From: Thalassobacter stenotrophicus | Lineage (GTDB): Bacteria; Pseudomonadota; Alphaproteobacteria; Rhodobacterales; Rhodobacteraceae | NCBI RefSeq assembly: GCF_001458315.1 | Contig: NZ_CYRX01000031.1 | Location: forward strand, 434,001 to 498,000 | DNA length: 64,000 nt | Reading direction: 5' to 3' | In this document: one piece after another, positions 18,533 through 28,262 of the stretch | Layout of the letters: each line of letters begins with the position of its first letter | Position numbering within the stretch: the stretch's first letter is position 1 | The notes under the pieces: model-generated | What the model was told of the DNA's origin: nothing | The model's input: the letters and a program-made list of their open reading frames with translations, nothing else | The model's database searches: none | Position numbers and translations under genes: made by a program

Positions 18533-19441
18533 ATGAGCAGCAGTCGATCGAATTTTTCGCGGTATTTGGGCGTGAGCGCGCTGGCGCTTTTGGTGTCTGC
18601 GTGCCAGCCCGGAGAAATGCTCAATTCCATCACGAGCAGCTTTGGCAGCGGTGCTCAGGACGCGACGCCTGAAGCGGCGCAAAGCGTTGCGATGATTGAG
18701 CGCGACGTTGAGGCACCCGAAGTCTACGATCGCACTGATCCCGGCCTATGGGATGGGCGTCCATCCCTTGGTGGGGTTTGGATTGCGGCTCCAAACGTGA
18801 CCGACCCTGAGCGTGTAATCATTCGCAACACGACGAACGACAAGTTTGTGATCGGCGCGTTGTTCCGCCGGGAACGCACCAATCCCGGCCCGCCCATGCA
18901 GCTCAGCTCAGACGCAGCGGCAGCCCTTGGGATTTTGGCAGGTGCCCCGACCGAAGTCAGCGTGATCGCTCTGCGCCGCGAAGAGATGCCGGACCCCGCC
19001 GCCATTACACTCGCCGCGGATGCGACAGGCGAGGCCGCGCCGATTGACGCCATTGAAGCCACATCGCTAGACGACCCTATCGCCGCCGCAGCAGCCGCGT
19101 TGGACCGCGCCGAGGCCGCATCGGTGGCCGCCGGTGTGCCCGCCCCGCGCCCAACCGCGACCGAAGCGGCGACCGTGACCACCACGCCCGCCGCAGGCCA
19201 AACCGCTCTGACCAAGCCATTTTTGCAGGTCGGGATCTTTTCCATCGAACAAAACGCACGCAATACCGCGACAGCTCTGCGCGGAGCGGGTATAGTGCCC
19301 ACCGTGTTGGCCCAAGAAAGTGCGGGCAAAGCGTTTTGGCGTGTTGTCGTGGGCCCCGCAAGCACAAGCGCGGATCGCGCGGCGGTGCTGGGCACGATCA
19401 AAGACCTCGGTTTTGAGGATGCCTACCCCGTTACCAACTGA
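18533..19441 (+). CDS. SPOR-domain lipoprotein
   Basis: A 302-residue envelope protein. A lipoprotein signal with lipobox L-V-S-A-C (Cys near residue 24) is followed by a variable middle and a long Ala/Thr/Pro-rich linker (about 155-220). The C-terminal SPOR domain (about 225-300) contains F-L-Q-V-G-I-F-S-I-E-Q-N-A and W-R-V-V-V-G-P-A. SPOR domains bind denuded glycan strands of peptidoglycan at the septum. The next gene encodes a D-Ala-D-Ala carboxypeptidase, the usual Rhodobacterales order, and supports a cell-wall role. Confidence 0.88.
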   Translation: MSSSRSNFSRYLGVSALALLVSACQPGEMLNSITSSFGSGAQDATPEAAQSVAMIERDVEAPEVYDRTDPGLWDGRPSLGGVWIAAPNVTDPERVIIRNTTNDKFVIGALFRRERTNPGPPMQLSSDAAAALGILAGAPTEVSVIALRREEMPDPAAITLAADATGEAAPIDAIEATSLDDPIAAAAAALDRAEAASVAAGVPAPRPTATEAATVTTTPAAGQTALTKPFLQVGIFSIEQNARNTATALRGAGIVPTVLAQESAGKAFWRVVVGPASTSADRAAVLGTIKDLGFEDAYPVTN

Positions 19442-19490
19442 TCCGACGCCCTGATCTGAACCCTGCGCTGAGCCAAACGGAGAACCCGTG

Positions 19491-20711
19491 ATGTGTGACC
19501 GCCCCGCCCCGTCTTTCTTTGCCACGCTGCGTGCCTGCGCTGTGGGGATCGCCCTTGTGGTGGCCGCACCCGCCGCGAGCCTTGCGCAGGTGTTCCAGAC
19601 CGAGGCGACCTCGGCCGTGGTGATCGACCACAACACCGGGCAAGTCCTGCTGTCAAAGCTGGCCGATGTGCCCTTACCGCCTGCATCGATGTCAAAGCTG
19701 ATGACGCTGCTGATGACCTATGAGGCGCTGGAAGATGGGCGTCTGACCATGGACACCATCTTGCCCGTGTCAGAGCATGCGATGTCGTTTGGCGGCTCAA
19801 CCATGTTCTTGGACACCACAGACCGTGTCCGGGTCGAAGACTTGATCCGTGGGATCATCGTTTTGTCGGGCAACGACGCCTGTGTTGTCTTGGCGGAGGC
19901 TTTGTCCCCCGATGGCACAGAAGAAGGCTTTGCCGAGATGATGACCCAGCGCGCCCGCGATCTGGGGATGACGCAAAGTTCATTCCGCAATGCCAGCGGT
20001 TGGCCCGCCTTGGGCCACGTGATGTCGATGAAGGATCTCGCGTTTATCGCGGAAAAAATCATCACCGACTTTCCCCAGTACTACACGATGTTCGCCGAAA
20101 CCGAGTTTGCGTTTGATGGCCGCGCGCCGTCCAACACCCGCAACCGCAACCCGCTTTTGCGGCTTGATATCGGGGCAGATGGTCTCAAGACCGGGCACAC
20201 CCAAGAGGCAGGCTACGGCCTTGTTGGTTCGGCATTACAGGGCGAGCGGCGTGTCACGTTTGTGATTTCAGGCCTTGAGACCGAGGCCGCCCGCGCCCGT
20301 GAGGCAGAGCGCATCGTCAACTGGGCGTTTCGCCAATTTGCGCAGACGACCGTTTTGACCGAAGGCGCCGTGGTCGGTGAAGCCCCCGTTTTTATGGGGG
20401 CTGCGTCCTCTGTACCTTTGGTTGCCGGGGCCGATGTGTCCTTATTGATGCCCGCTGTCGGCGACCGCACCGTTTCTGGTGAGATCAAGTTCGACGGCCC
20501 CCTTTCCGCGCCCCTGACGGCTGGCACCGAGGTCGGCACCTTCCATGTCACCGTCGCGGATATGACCCCCGTCACCGTGCCCCTGCGCGTGGCCGCCGAT
20601 GTGGAACCTGCGGGCATTCTGCGCCGCATCCAACTTGCGGGTGAAGCCGTTCTGGCCCGCCTTTTGGGCGGTGCTGCCGATGCGCGCACCCTCTCTTCTA
20701 GCGAACAGTAG
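19491..20711 (+). CDS. dacA: D-alanyl-D-alanine carboxypeptidase (PBP5/6 type)
   Basis: A 406-residue low-molecular-weight penicillin-binding protein that trims the terminal D-Ala of peptidoglycan stem peptides. After a signal peptide (cut near A-S-L-A-Q) the three active-site motifs are intact: S-M-S-K (about 66-69), S-G-N (about 126-128) and K-T-G (about 233-235). A C-terminal beta domain (M-P-A-V-G-D-R-T...) precedes a possible amphipathic anchor. I chose ATG at 19491, eight bases after GGAGAA; the GTG one codon earlier is possible. It follows the SPOR gene and precedes tmk by 7 bases. Confidence 0.95.
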   Translation: MCDRPAPSFFATLRACAVGIALVVAAPAASLAQVFQTEATSAVVIDHNTGQVLLSKLADVPLPPASMSKLMTLLMTYEALEDGRLTMDTILPVSEHAMSFGGSTMFLDTTDRVRVEDLIRGIIVLSGNDACVVLAEALSPDGTEEGFAEMMTQRARDLGMTQSSFRNASGWPALGHVMSMKDLAFIAEKIITDFPQYYTMFAETEFAFDGRAPSNTRNRNPLLRLDIGADGLKTGHTQEAGYGLVGSALQGERRVTFVISGLETEAARAREAERIVNWAFRQFAQTTVLTEGAVVGEAPVFMGAASSVPLVAGADVSLLMPAVGDRTVSGEIKFDGPLSAPLTAGTEVGTFHVTVADMTPVTVPLRVAADVEPAGILRRIQLAGEAVLARLLGGAADARTLSSSEQ

Positions 20712-20718
20712 AAACCAT

Positions 20719-21339
20719 ATGTTTATAAGCTTTGAGGGCATCGATGGGTCCGGTAAGTCCACCCAAGCGCGGATGCTCGCTGATCGTTTGCGGCAAGCAG
20801 GCCACGACGTTGTCCTGACCCGTGAGCCCGGCGGCGCCCCCGGTGCCGAAGAAATCCGCCGCCTGCTGGTTGAGGGCGATCCCGGCCGTTGGTCCCCCGA
20901 GACTGAGATTTTGCTGTTCACCGCCGCTCGTCGCGATCACTTGGAACGCACGATCCGTCCCGCCCTTGCCGCAGGTCAGGTGGTCATCAGCGATAGGTTC
21001 GCGGATTCGACCCGCGTGTACCAAGGTGCAACACGCGGCGATCTGCGCGGCACCGTCGACGCCCTGCACAGCCTGATGATCGGAATGGAGCCGGACGTCA
21101 CCATTGTTATGGATATGGACCCCGCCCACGCGCTGAGCCGGGGCCTTGCCCGCGACACAACCGAGGACCGGTTCGAAGCGATGGGGTTGGGTTTTCAACA
21201 AAAGCTCGCCGCAGGGTTCGCGGCCCTCAGCCAAGACGCCCCCGATCGCTGCATCCCCGTCAGCGCGGAGGGCAGCCAAGACGCGGTCGCCGCGCGCATC
21301 TGGGACGCAGTCGACAGCCATCTGCGCCAAAAGGTCTAA
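20719..21339 (+). CDS. tmk: Thymidylate kinase
   Basis: A 206-residue P-loop kinase phosphorylating dTMP to dTDP. The N-terminus is M-F-I-S-F-E-G-I-D-G-S-G-K-S-T, with the P-loop at 7-15. The D-R-F motif (S-D-R-F-A-D-S, 91-97) and L-T-R-E-P-G-G are intact. The ATG at 20719 gives the classical start; the frame continues upstream only into dacA. It lies in the operon dacA - tmk - holB - tatD, a common alphaproteobacterial arrangement. Confidence 0.97.
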   Translation: MFISFEGIDGSGKSTQARMLADRLRQAGHDVVLTREPGGAPGAEEIRRLLVEGDPGRWSPETEILLFTAARRDHLERTIRPALAAGQVVISDRFADSTRVYQGATRGDLRGTVDALHSLMIGMEPDVTIVMDMDPAHALSRGLARDTTEDRFEAMGLGFQQKLAAGFAALSQDAPDRCIPVSAEGSQDAVAARIWDAVDSHLRQKV

Positions 21340-21422
21340 GCGATGCAAAACACCGTCCCTGCTGCCCGTCGCGCGCGTTCTTATAACCCTCGCGCTCGCG
21401 CCTCCCTGAAAGGTGCTCCCGA

Positions 21423-22562
21423 ATGGCGGTAATCGAAGCCGATGAGGCCCCGCCAGAACCAGATCGCGCAGGGGATGCCCCACACCCACGCAATACTGTG
21501 CGCCTTTTTGGCCAGGCCGCCGCCGAGGCCGCGTTTCTGGACGCCTTTACTTCGGACAGGCTCCATCACGGGTGGCTCCTCACCGGGCCACGCGGCATCG
21601 GAAAAGCAACCTTCGCGTGGCGCGCGGCCCGTTTTTTGTTGTCGCAGCCCACACCCGGTGGCGATGCAGGGCTCTTTGGGGCGGCCCCCACACCCACCAG
21701 CCTTGAGACAGATCCAGACCACCCCGTCGCGCGCCGCATGGTCGCCCTCTCGGAGCCATCGCATTTCCTGCTGCGCCGCCCCTGGAACGCGAAAACCAAA
21801 AAGCTGAGCGCCGAAATCACGGTGGATGCCACGCGTGCCCTGCATAACTTTTTCCACATGTCCGCGAGCGATGGCGGCAGACGCACAGTGATCGTAGACG
21901 CCGCGGATGAACTGAACACGTCGGCGGCCAACGCGCTCCTCAAGGCCCTTGAGGAGCCGCCCGCCAACACGACGCTGTTTCTGATCGCACATCAACCTGC
22001 GCGTCTTTTGCCCACGATCCGTTCACGCTGCCGGGCCCTGCCCTTGATGCCCCTGTCCGAGGATGACCTGACCCAAGCGTTGCACCAAGCTGCCCCGGAC
22101 GCAGACACCACGCGTCCACCGGGCCTAAACGCGCTCGCCAACGGCTCAGTTGGAACCGCGTTGCGCATGACATCGGGTGGTGGCCTCGACATCTATGCGC
22201 GCCTCCTCAGCCTGTGGGCCCGCCCTACGCTGGATCGGCAGACCGCCCTCAAATGCGCGGATGCCTGCGTGGGTGCTGCGAATGCAGAAACCTACGCGCT
22301 GACTACAGAACTGATTGCGATCTTTCTGGCCCGTCTTGCGCGCACAGGGCTAACCGGCCCGCCGAACCCGCCCGTCGCAGAGAATGAGCCACAGATCCTT
22401 GCCCGCCTCGCGCCCCATGACGTGGCCGCGCGCAGTTGGGCCACCCTTTCGGCCACCCACAGCGCCCGGATCGCCCACGCCCGCGCCGTCAACCTTGACC
22501 CCGCCGCCGTCATCCTTGATACGCTCCACGCAATCGACACCGAGGCCCGTCGCTGGGCCTGA
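21423..22562 (+). CDS. holB: DNA polymerase III subunit delta'
   Basis: A 379-residue clamp-loader subunit. The AAA+ core has G-P-R-G-I-G-K-A-T-F-A (a P-loop-like sequence near residue 55), the region N-T-S-A-A-N-A-L-L-K-A-L-E-E-P-P with F-L-I-A-H after it, and the arginine-bearing S-R-C-R segment T-I-R-S-R-C-R. The all-helical C-terminal clamp-loader collar domain follows. The N-terminal extension of about 25 residues is usual in Rhodobacterales. It sits between tmk and tatD. The 83-base gap from tmk contains a 29-codon open frame (21343-21432) overlapping the holB start. Confidence 0.95.
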   Translation: MAVIEADEAPPEPDRAGDAPHPRNTVRLFGQAAAEAAFLDAFTSDRLHHGWLLTGPRGIGKATFAWRAARFLLSQPTPGGDAGLFGAAPTPTSLETDPDHPVARRMVALSEPSHFLLRRPWNAKTKKLSAEITVDATRALHNFFHMSASDGGRRTVIVDAADELNTSAANALLKALEEPPANTTLFLIAHQPARLLPTIRSRCRALPLMPLSEDDLTQALHQAAPDADTTRPPGLNALANGSVGTALRMTSGGGLDIYARLLSLWARPTLDRQTALKCADACVGAANAETYALTTELIAIFLARLARTGLTGPPNPPVAENEPQILARLAPHDVAARSWATLSATHSARIAHARAVNLDPAAVILDTLHAIDTEARRWA

Positions 22563-22580
22563 GCGCAGGAGCGCCCGTTC

Positions 22581-23369
22581 ATGACCGCCCCCAAAATCAC
22601 CGACAGCCACTGCCACATCGACTTCGACACGTTCGAGGGTGAGCATGACGATCTGATCACCCGCGCGGCCGAGGCTGGCGTCCACCGAATGGTGACAATC
22701 TGCACCAAATTGCGCCAAGCCCCACAGGTCCGCGCCCTCGCAGAGCGCCACGCACCCGTATTCTGGGCCGCTGGCACCCACCCCATGAGCGCAGCTGAAG
22801 AACCCCTAGCAACCCTAGATGAACTGCTGACCCTCGCAGAGCACCCCAAATTCGTGGGTATCGGGGAAACAGGCCTCGACTACCACTACACCGCCGAAAG
22901 CGCTTCGATCCAACAAGAAAGCCTACGCATCCACATTGAGGTCGCGCGCCAGACCCGCCTGCCACTGATTATCCATGCCCGCGCCGCCGACGACGACATG
23001 GCCCGCATCCTCAGCGAGGAACACAAAGCCGGCGCCTACACTTGCGTCATGCACTGCTTCTCCAGTAGCCCCGAATTGGCGCAGGCCGCCCTCGACCTTG
23101 GCTTCTATCTGTCGATCTCGGGGATCGCCGCTTTCCCCAAATCCTCCGAACTGCGCGATATATTTGCCAACGCCCCGCGCGACCGGCTCCTTGTCGAAAC
23201 CGACAGCCCCTATCTCGCCCCGCCCCCCTACCGCGGCAAACGCAACGAACCCGCGTATTCTGCCCATACTGCCAAGCGGATGGCCGACCACTTCGAAATC
23301 CCTTACCCGGACTTCGCCGCACAGTTAGAACAAAACTTTGAGCGTCTGTTCTGGAAAGCACAGCCCTAG
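22581..23369 (+). CDS. TatD family metal-dependent hydrolase (DNase)
   Basis: A 262-residue TIM-barrel hydrolase. Metal ligands are visible in D-S-H-C-H-I-D (residues 8-14), G-E-T-G-L-D-Y-H (Glu), I-I-H-A-R, M-H-C-F-S and V-E-T-D-S-P-Y-L-A-P-P. These make it a complete YcfH/TatD-type enzyme, implicated in DNA fragment or 3' end processing. It is the fourth gene of the tmk-holB run, 18 bases after holB, and is followed by a palindromic repeat. Confidence 0.95.
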   Translation: MTAPKITDSHCHIDFDTFEGEHDDLITRAAEAGVHRMVTICTKLRQAPQVRALAERHAPVFWAAGTHPMSAAEEPLATLDELLTLAEHPKFVGIGETGLDYHYTAESASIQQESLRIHIEVARQTRLPLIIHARAADDDMARILSEEHKAGAYTCVMHCFSSSPELAQAALDLGFYLSISGIAAFPKSSELRDIFANAPRDRLLVETDSPYLAPPPYRGKRNEPAYSAHTAKRMADHFEIPYPDFAAQLEQNFERLFWKAQP

Positions 23370-23374
23370 CCCCT

Positions 23375-23431
23375 CTTTGGTTTCGAAATATCCCGGGGGC
23401 GTCTGATCTCATCAGACGGGGGCAGCGCCCC
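23375..23431 (+). repeat. Dispersed palindromic repeat (family copy 3)
   Basis: Layout: CTTTGGTTTCGAAATATCCC, a G-run, the stem GTCTGAT-CTC-ATCAGAC, another G-run and GCAGCGCCCC. It lies just behind tatD. Its head and tail match the copies at 13976-14031 (opposite strand) and 50719-50771, while the central palindrome differs in sequence but is preserved as a stem. Confidence 0.75.
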
Positions 23432-23507
23432 ATTTCGCAGCCCTAACCAACGCACGACGATACGCCTTGCTCTTGCATCCAACCCGTCAAAGGCGCATCA
23501 ACACGCC

Positions 23508-24350
23508 ATGAATCCGACCTCCACACCCGACATTTTACGCCTGACCATTTTGGGCTGCGGCTCCTCTGGGGGCGTGCCTCGGCTGTCGGGCGAACCCGGC
23601 GGCAATTGGGGCGACTGTGATCCAACCAACCCCAAAAACCGACGGCGGCGGTGCTCTTTACTGGTGGAGCGAGTGGGCAAAAAGGGCACGACTACCGTCC
23701 TGATTGACACCTCACCGGACCTGCGCGGGCAGTTGTTGGATGCAGGCGTTGGCCGGCTGGACGGTGTTCTCTACACCCACTCCCACGCCGATCACGTGCA
23801 CGGTGTCGATGACTTGCGGATGATCGTCTACAACATGCGCGCGCGCCTGCCCGTTTGGGCAGATCGTATCACGCTCGACAATTTGACCCAGCGGTTTGGC
23901 TATGTATTTGTACAGCCTCCCGGCTCAGATTATCCGCCCATTCTGGATATGCACCGGATCGACACGCCAGCACCCGTCACGGTCGAGGGCCCCGGCGGCC
24001 CCCTGACACTCACCCCGTTTGAAGTCGCCCACGGGCGCATCGACGCGCTTGGGTTCCGTGTCGGCGGTGCTGCGTATTTGCCCGACGTCTCTGACATCCC
24101 TGAAGCCGCTTTGCCCGCGCTCGAAGGGCTTGATCTGTGGATTCTCGATGCCCTGCGGCGCGAACCGCATTCGTCCCACTTCCACCTCGGCAAGACATTG
24201 GAATGGTTCACCAAGATGGCCCCCAAACAGGGGGTGATCACCAATATGCACATCGACCTCGACTACGCGACGCTCGACGCAGAAACGCCCGCGCACATCA
24301 GTCCCGCGTGGGATGGTCGTGTCCTCGAACTCCCTTACACCGATGGGTGA
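23508..24350 (+). CDS. MBL-fold metallo-hydrolase (PhnP-like)
   Basis: A 280-residue metallo-beta-lactamase-fold phosphodiesterase. The start I-L-G-C-G-S-S-G-G-V-P is typical of the PhnP subgroup. Metal ligands are Y-T-H-S-H-A-D-H-V-H-G plus F-E-V-A-H-G and a late D-L-D region. PhnP cleaves 5-phosphoribosyl 1,2-cyclic phosphate; this copy is next to tatD rather than phosphonate genes, as usual in Rhodobacterales, so its physiological substrate is open. Its stop overlaps the start of the transporter gene by 8 bases. Confidence 0.92.
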   Translation: MNPTSTPDILRLTILGCGSSGGVPRLSGEPGGNWGDCDPTNPKNRRRRCSLLVERVGKKGTTTVLIDTSPDLRGQLLDAGVGRLDGVLYTHSHADHVHGVDDLRMIVYNMRARLPVWADRITLDNLTQRFGYVFVQPPGSDYPPILDMHRIDTPAPVTVEGPGGPLTLTPFEVAHGRIDALGFRVGGAAYLPDVSDIPEAALPALEGLDLWILDALRREPHSSHFHLGKTLEWFTKMAPKQGVITNMHIDLDYATLDAETPAHISPAWDGRVLELPYTDG

Positions 24351-25284
24351 CGTTCTTAGCGTCACGCTGCCGGTCTTTGTCTTGATTGCGGCGGGCTATC
24401 TGGCCGTATGGCGCGGGATTTTTTCCGAGACCCACACCGAAGGTCTGATGACCTTCACCCAAAAATTCGCCATTCCTTGCCTGTTGTTTTCCGCCATTGC
24501 AGGGCTGGACCTGAAGGCCAGCTTTGATTGGCGATTGCTGACCAGCTACTACACAGGCTCTATCGTGTGTTTCATGGCAGGCATCGCGGGGGCCAAAATC
24601 TTTTTTGGTCGCCCCACCGAGGATGCAATCGCCATTGGCTTTGCCGCAATGTTCGCCAACACCGTTTTGCTTGGCCTGCCAATCGCCGAACGTGCCTACG
24701 GCATCGACAGCCTAACGCCAAACTTCGCGATTATCTCAATCCACGCAGGCTTTTGCTATTTGGTCGGGCTAACCACCATGGAGATCGTCCGCGCGCGACA
24801 CGCCGCCACCCGCCCCGGTGCCTTTGCCACCGCGCGACTGGTGGCCCGGGCGATGTTTCGCAACGCGCTGATGATCGGCGTGGGGCTTGGCCTTGCGGTG
24901 AACCTGTCGGGCTTGACCCTGCCTGCGCCGGTGATGGAGGCCGTGACCCTCATGACCAGCGCGGCCCTACCCGCAGCCCTCTTTGGCCTTGGGGGCGTTA
25001 TGGTCCGCTACAAGCCCGAGGGTGATGGCCGCACGATCTTGATGCTGATCTCTATCGCGCTGATCCTACACCCCGCGGTGACGCTGGGGATGGGCACACT
25101 GCTCGCGCTAGATACGCCGCAATTGCGCGCCGCCGTACTGACGGCCGCAATGGCGCCGGGTGTGAACAGTTACCTCTTTGCAGCGGTCTATGGCCGAGCG
25201 ACGCGGGTCTCGGCCTCTGGGGTCTTACTGGGCACGGCGGCGTCGATCGTAACGGTTTCGGTCTGGATTTTGATCCTACCCTAA
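24343..25284 (+). CDS. AEC family permease (auxin efflux carrier type)
   Basis: A 313-residue inner-membrane protein with about ten hydrophobic helices. It has the internal two-fold repeat layout and the family's F-A-I-P-C-L-L-F and N-T-V-L-L-G-L-P-I segments, with A-P-G-V-N-S-Y-L-F in the second half. Bacterial members export or import organic acids such as malate. The ATG at 24343 sits inside the end of the MBL gene (8-base overlap), so the two are translationally coupled. Confidence 0.92.
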   Translation: MGDVLSVTLPVFVLIAAGYLAVWRGIFSETHTEGLMTFTQKFAIPCLLFSAIAGLDLKASFDWRLLTSYYTGSIVCFMAGIAGAKIFFGRPTEDAIAIGFAAMFANTVLLGLPIAERAYGIDSLTPNFAIISIHAGFCYLVGLTTMEIVRARHAATRPGAFATARLVARAMFRNALMIGVGLGLAVNLSGLTLPAPVMEAVTLMTSAALPAALFGLGGVMVRYKPEGDGRTILMLISIALILHPAVTLGMGTLLALDTPQLRAAVLTAAMAPGVNSYLFAAVYGRATRVSASGVLLGTAASIVTVSVWILILP

Positions 25285-25287
25285 GCC

Positions 25288-26013
25288 TCAGTTCGGCACG
25301 GGCCTTGGCGCGCCCGGCCGAGGCATCGGCGCGACAGAGGCCAGATCAACCGGCACTTTGCAAAACGGGCGCGCGGCGAGCCAGCGGCGCATGTCCTCCC
25401 GCTTGGCACGGCTGTGAAACGGGCCCCAATCCGCAGCCACGCCCTTCATACCTGCACTGACCACACCGTCGCGCGGCACCGTCGTCGCCATGATCCGAAC
25501 GGCGCACGACATGTTGGCCCCACCATCCTTGAGCGCTTCACTCGTGCGCGCGCTGCACCCATAGCCACGCGCGGTTGCGGGCAGAATTTGCACAAGGCCG
25601 ACCCACTTGCCACCGCCTCCGACAACGCCGGGGCGATAGGTGCTCTCGTGCTTTGCAAGGGTACTCAGAAGGCCCGCCCAAAACGCTTTGCGCGCCCACT
25701 GCTCGGCCTCCGGATAGGCAGGACACCATTGCGCGATATCACCGGGCACCATGTCGACCAGCGGCGCGCCATGTGCCCCAAGCGCGCGCATCGCAGCCCG
25801 GGTCCATGCGCGGGACCCATTAATATGATCCCACCGTAGTTTTGGCAGTTTGGCCTGCGCAGGACGCCCGATTGGAGGGGCAGAAAACAGCGGGGCCTGT
25901 AACGTCTGATCGGGTGGTTCTGCATCCGACACAGCAGCCGATTGCGCCGAGGCCGCAGACACCGTGAGGCACACCAACAGGGCCATCGCCCCCTTTGCTA
26001 CCGTGCTTAACAT
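25288..26013 (-). CDS. Lytic transglycosylase-like SLT-domain protein
   Basis: A 241-residue exported protein. A signal peptide (about 1-24, ending S-A-A-S-A-Q-S) is followed by a Pro-rich stretch and an SLT-type lysozyme-like fold. The catalytic Glu is in L-A-K-H-E-S-T-Y, and G-L-V-Q-I-L-P-A-T-A-R-G-Y-G matches the family's G-L-x-Q-x-x-P-x-T-A motif. It would cleave peptidoglycan glycan strands. The frame is open to 26112, but the Met at 26013 gives a clean signal peptide. It converges on the AEC permease gene with 3 bases between stops. Confidence 0.85.
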   Translation of the reverse strand: MLSTVAKGAMALLVCLTVSAASAQSAAVSDAEPPDQTLQAPLFSAPPIGRPAQAKLPKLRWDHINGSRAWTRAAMRALGAHGAPLVDMVPGDIAQWCPAYPEAEQWARKAFWAGLLSTLAKHESTYRPGVVGGGGKWVGLVQILPATARGYGCSARTSEALKDGGANMSCAVRIMATTVPRDGVVSAGMKGVAADWGPFHSRAKREDMRRWLAARPFCKVPVDLASVAPMPRPGAPRPVPN

Positions 26014-26180
26014 GCTCCACACCCCCAAGGCCGTCTTTGTCGCGTAGCCCCAGAGATAGGAAAAATCAATTTCCACAGCCCCAAGCCGGGGTTTGAGCCT
26101 GTTTTCGCCCATCGCTTGCCCTTGCCCTGCCCCGCATGCTCGCCTAAACGAAAGGCCAAGACATGACCCCGGAGGCCCTG

Positions 26181-27713
26181 ATGCTCGACCTGTCCTATGA
26201 CCTGCCCAAAGTCAAAACCATTGCCGGTGCCAAGCACGACTGGGAATTGGTCATCGGAATGGAAGTCCATGCGCAGGTCAGTTCAAACTCAAAGCTGTTT
26301 TCTGGCGCATCGACCCTGTTCGGCGCAGAGGCCAATTCCAACGTGGCCTTTGTGGACGCAGGCATGCCCGGCATGTTGCCCGTCATCAACGAATTCTGCG
26401 TAGAGCAGGCTGTGCGCACGGGCCTTGGCCTCAAGGCACAGATCAACCTGACCTCGGCGTTTGATCGCAAAAACTACTTCTATCCGGATTTGCCACAGGG
26501 CTATCAGATTTCGCAGCTGTACCACCCCATCGTGGGTGAGGGCGAAGTGCTGGTCGAAATGGGCGCGGGTTCTGCCAAAGAAGCCCCGACCGCGCGGCTT
26601 GTGCGCATTGAGCGAATTCACCTTGAGCAAGACGCCGGCAAATCCATCCACGACATGGACCCCGCGATGTCATTCGTGGACCTAAACCGGACCGGCGTGG
26701 CCCTGATGGAAATCGTGTCGCGTCCCGACATTCGTGGCCCCGAAGAGGCCGCTGCCTACTTGGGCAAGCTGCGCCAAATTCTGCGGTACTTGGGCACCTG
26801 TGATGGCAACATGCAAAGCGGCAGCATGCGTGCGGATGTGAACGTCTCGATCTGTTTGCCCGGCGCCTATGAGAAATACCAAGAAACGCAGGATTTTTCG
26901 CACCTTGGCACCCGGTGTGAGATCAAGAACATGAACTCCATGCGGTTTATCCAAGCCGCTATTGAGGTCGAGGCCCGCCGCCAGATCGCCATCGTTGAAG
27001 CAGGCGGTAGCGTCGAGCAGGAAACCCGGCTCTATGATCCCGACAAGAACGAGACCCGGTCGATGCGGTCCAAGGAAGAAGCGCACGATTACCGCTATTT
27101 CCCCGATCCCGACCTTCTGCCGCTAGAAATTGAGCAGTCATGGGTCGATGCAATCGAAGCCTCGCTGCCCGAACTGCCCGACGCCAAGAAAGCCCGGTTC
27201 ATGTCGGACTTTGGGTTGAGCGATTATGACGCGAGCGTTCTGACCGCTGAGACTGCTGATGCGGTCTATTTTGAGGCTGTGGCTGAGGCCGCAGGCGACG
27301 GCAAGCTGGCCGCCAACTGGGTCATCAATGAGCTGTTTGGTCGTTTGAAAAAGGACGACGCAGGCATCGCTGACAGCCCCGTTTCGCCTGCGCAACTGGC
27401 AGGGATCATCGCGCTGATCAAAGCGGATGAAATCTCGGGCAAGATTGCCAAGGACCTGTTTGAGATCGTCTACACCGAAGGCGGCGACCCGGCTGAGATT
27501 GTTGCAGCCCGCGGCATGAAACAGGTGACCGACACAGGTGCGATTGAACAAGCCGTTGACGACATCATCGCCGCCAACCCCGCGCAGGTCGAAAAGGCCC
27601 AGCAGAACCCCAAGCTCGCGGGTTGGTTCGTGGGTCAGGTGATGAAGGCAACGGGCGGCAAAGCAAACCCTGCGGTCGTCAACCAAATCGTTGCCAAGAA
27701 ACTGGCGGGTTAA
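26181..27713 (+). CDS. gatB: Aspartyl/glutamyl-tRNA amidotransferase subunit B
   Basis: A 510-residue subunit of the GatCAB complex that turns Glu-tRNA(Gln) or Asp-tRNA(Asn) into the amidated forms. The start [12 protein letters not shown] and the kinase-like core with [11 protein letters not shown] are intact. The C-terminal YqeY-like tail (from about 430, ending [13 protein letters not shown]) binds tRNA. The ATG at 26181 has GGAGG five bases upstream, better than the ATG at 26163. A hairpin follows the stop. Confidence 0.97.
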   Translation: MLDLSYDLPKVKTIAGAKHDWELVIGMEVHAQVSSNSKLFSGASTLFGAEANSNVAFVDAGMPGMLPVINEFCVEQAVRTGLGLKAQINLTSAFDRKNYFYPDLPQGYQISQLYHPIVGEGEVLVEMGAGSAKEAPTARLVRIERIHLEQDAGKSIHDMDPAMSFVDLNRTGVALMEIVSRPDIRGPEEAAAYLGKLRQILRYLGTCDGNMQSGSMRADVNVSICLPGAYEKYQETQDFSHLGTRCEIKNMNSMRFIQAAIEVEARRQIAIVEAGGSVEQETRLYDPDKNETRSMRSKEEAHDYRYFPDPDLLPLEIEQSWVDAIEASLPELPDAKKARFMSDFGLSDYDASVLTAETADAVYFEAVAEAAGDGKLAANWVINELFGRLKKDDAGIADSPVSPAQLAGIIALIKADEISGKIAKDLFEIVYTEGGDPAEIVAARGMKQVTDTGAIEQAVDDIIAANPAQVEKAQQNPKLAGWFVGQVMKATGGKANPAVVNQIVAKKLAG

Positions 27714-27723
27714 GACCTTAATG

Positions 27724-27749
27724 CCGCCGGGTGCCTTGGCATCCGGCGG
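27724..27749. terminator. Hairpin between gatB and dsbB
   Basis: CCGCCGGGTGCC and GGCATCCGGCGG pair over 12 bases with a single G-T wobble and a TT centre. The T-tract is weak (GTCATTT). It lies between two convergent genes and is likely a terminator for gatB. Confidence 0.65.
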
Positions 27750-27782
27750 GTCATTTGGCCAGTCATTAGTGGGCCTGACGTG

Positions 27783-28262
27783 CTAGGCCATCCGGGCCGC
27801 GCGCAGCCAAATCGCCACGAACACCAACGACAGAACCATGTTCCATGTGGCCATCGACAGGCCCATGAAGGACCATGCGATTTCATTGCACATGATGATC
27901 GTGTCTTGGATTGCCGTGCTCAGCAAATCCGCTCCGCTGAGGGTGCCCAAATCATTGCCCGCGCTACTGCACGCGCTTGGGCCTTCCCACCAGCCCTGCT
28001 CAACCCCGGAATGGAACGCGCCGATCCCTGCGGTCGTTAACGCAGCAGCGGCCCCCACATAGGCCGTCACCCGTGGCGCGATGCCAGCAATAGCGACCAA
28101 GCCCAGAACAATCGCCGCCCCGTGTGGCCAGCGTTGCCACAAGCACATCTGGCACGGCGCATAGCCCAGCGCCTGAAACAAATACGCACCAGCGAGCAGC
28201 ACCAAAGAGCCGCCAGCCGCGACCATAACCATCTGTTTTTGGGACATATCGTGCAGGATCAT
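27783..28262 (-). CDS. Disulfide bond formation protein B (DsbB family)
   Basis: A 159-residue inner-membrane quinone reductase that reoxidises DsbA-type thiol oxidases. Four hydrophobic helices are visible. The first periplasmic pair is C-Q-M-C (Cys37, Cys40), and the second loop carries Cys98 and Cys125. The start at 28262 forms an ATGA overlap with the VTT gene stop; an internal Met at codon 6 is an alternative. Confidence 0.9.
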   Translation of the reverse strand: MILHDMSQKQMVMVAAGGSLVLLAGAYLFQALGYAPCQMCLWQRWPHGAAIVLGLVAIAGIAPRVTAYVGAAAALTTAGIGAFHSGVEQGWWEGPSACSSAGNDLGTLSGADLLSTAIQDTIIMCNEIAWSFMGLSMATWNMVLSLVFVAIWLRAARMA

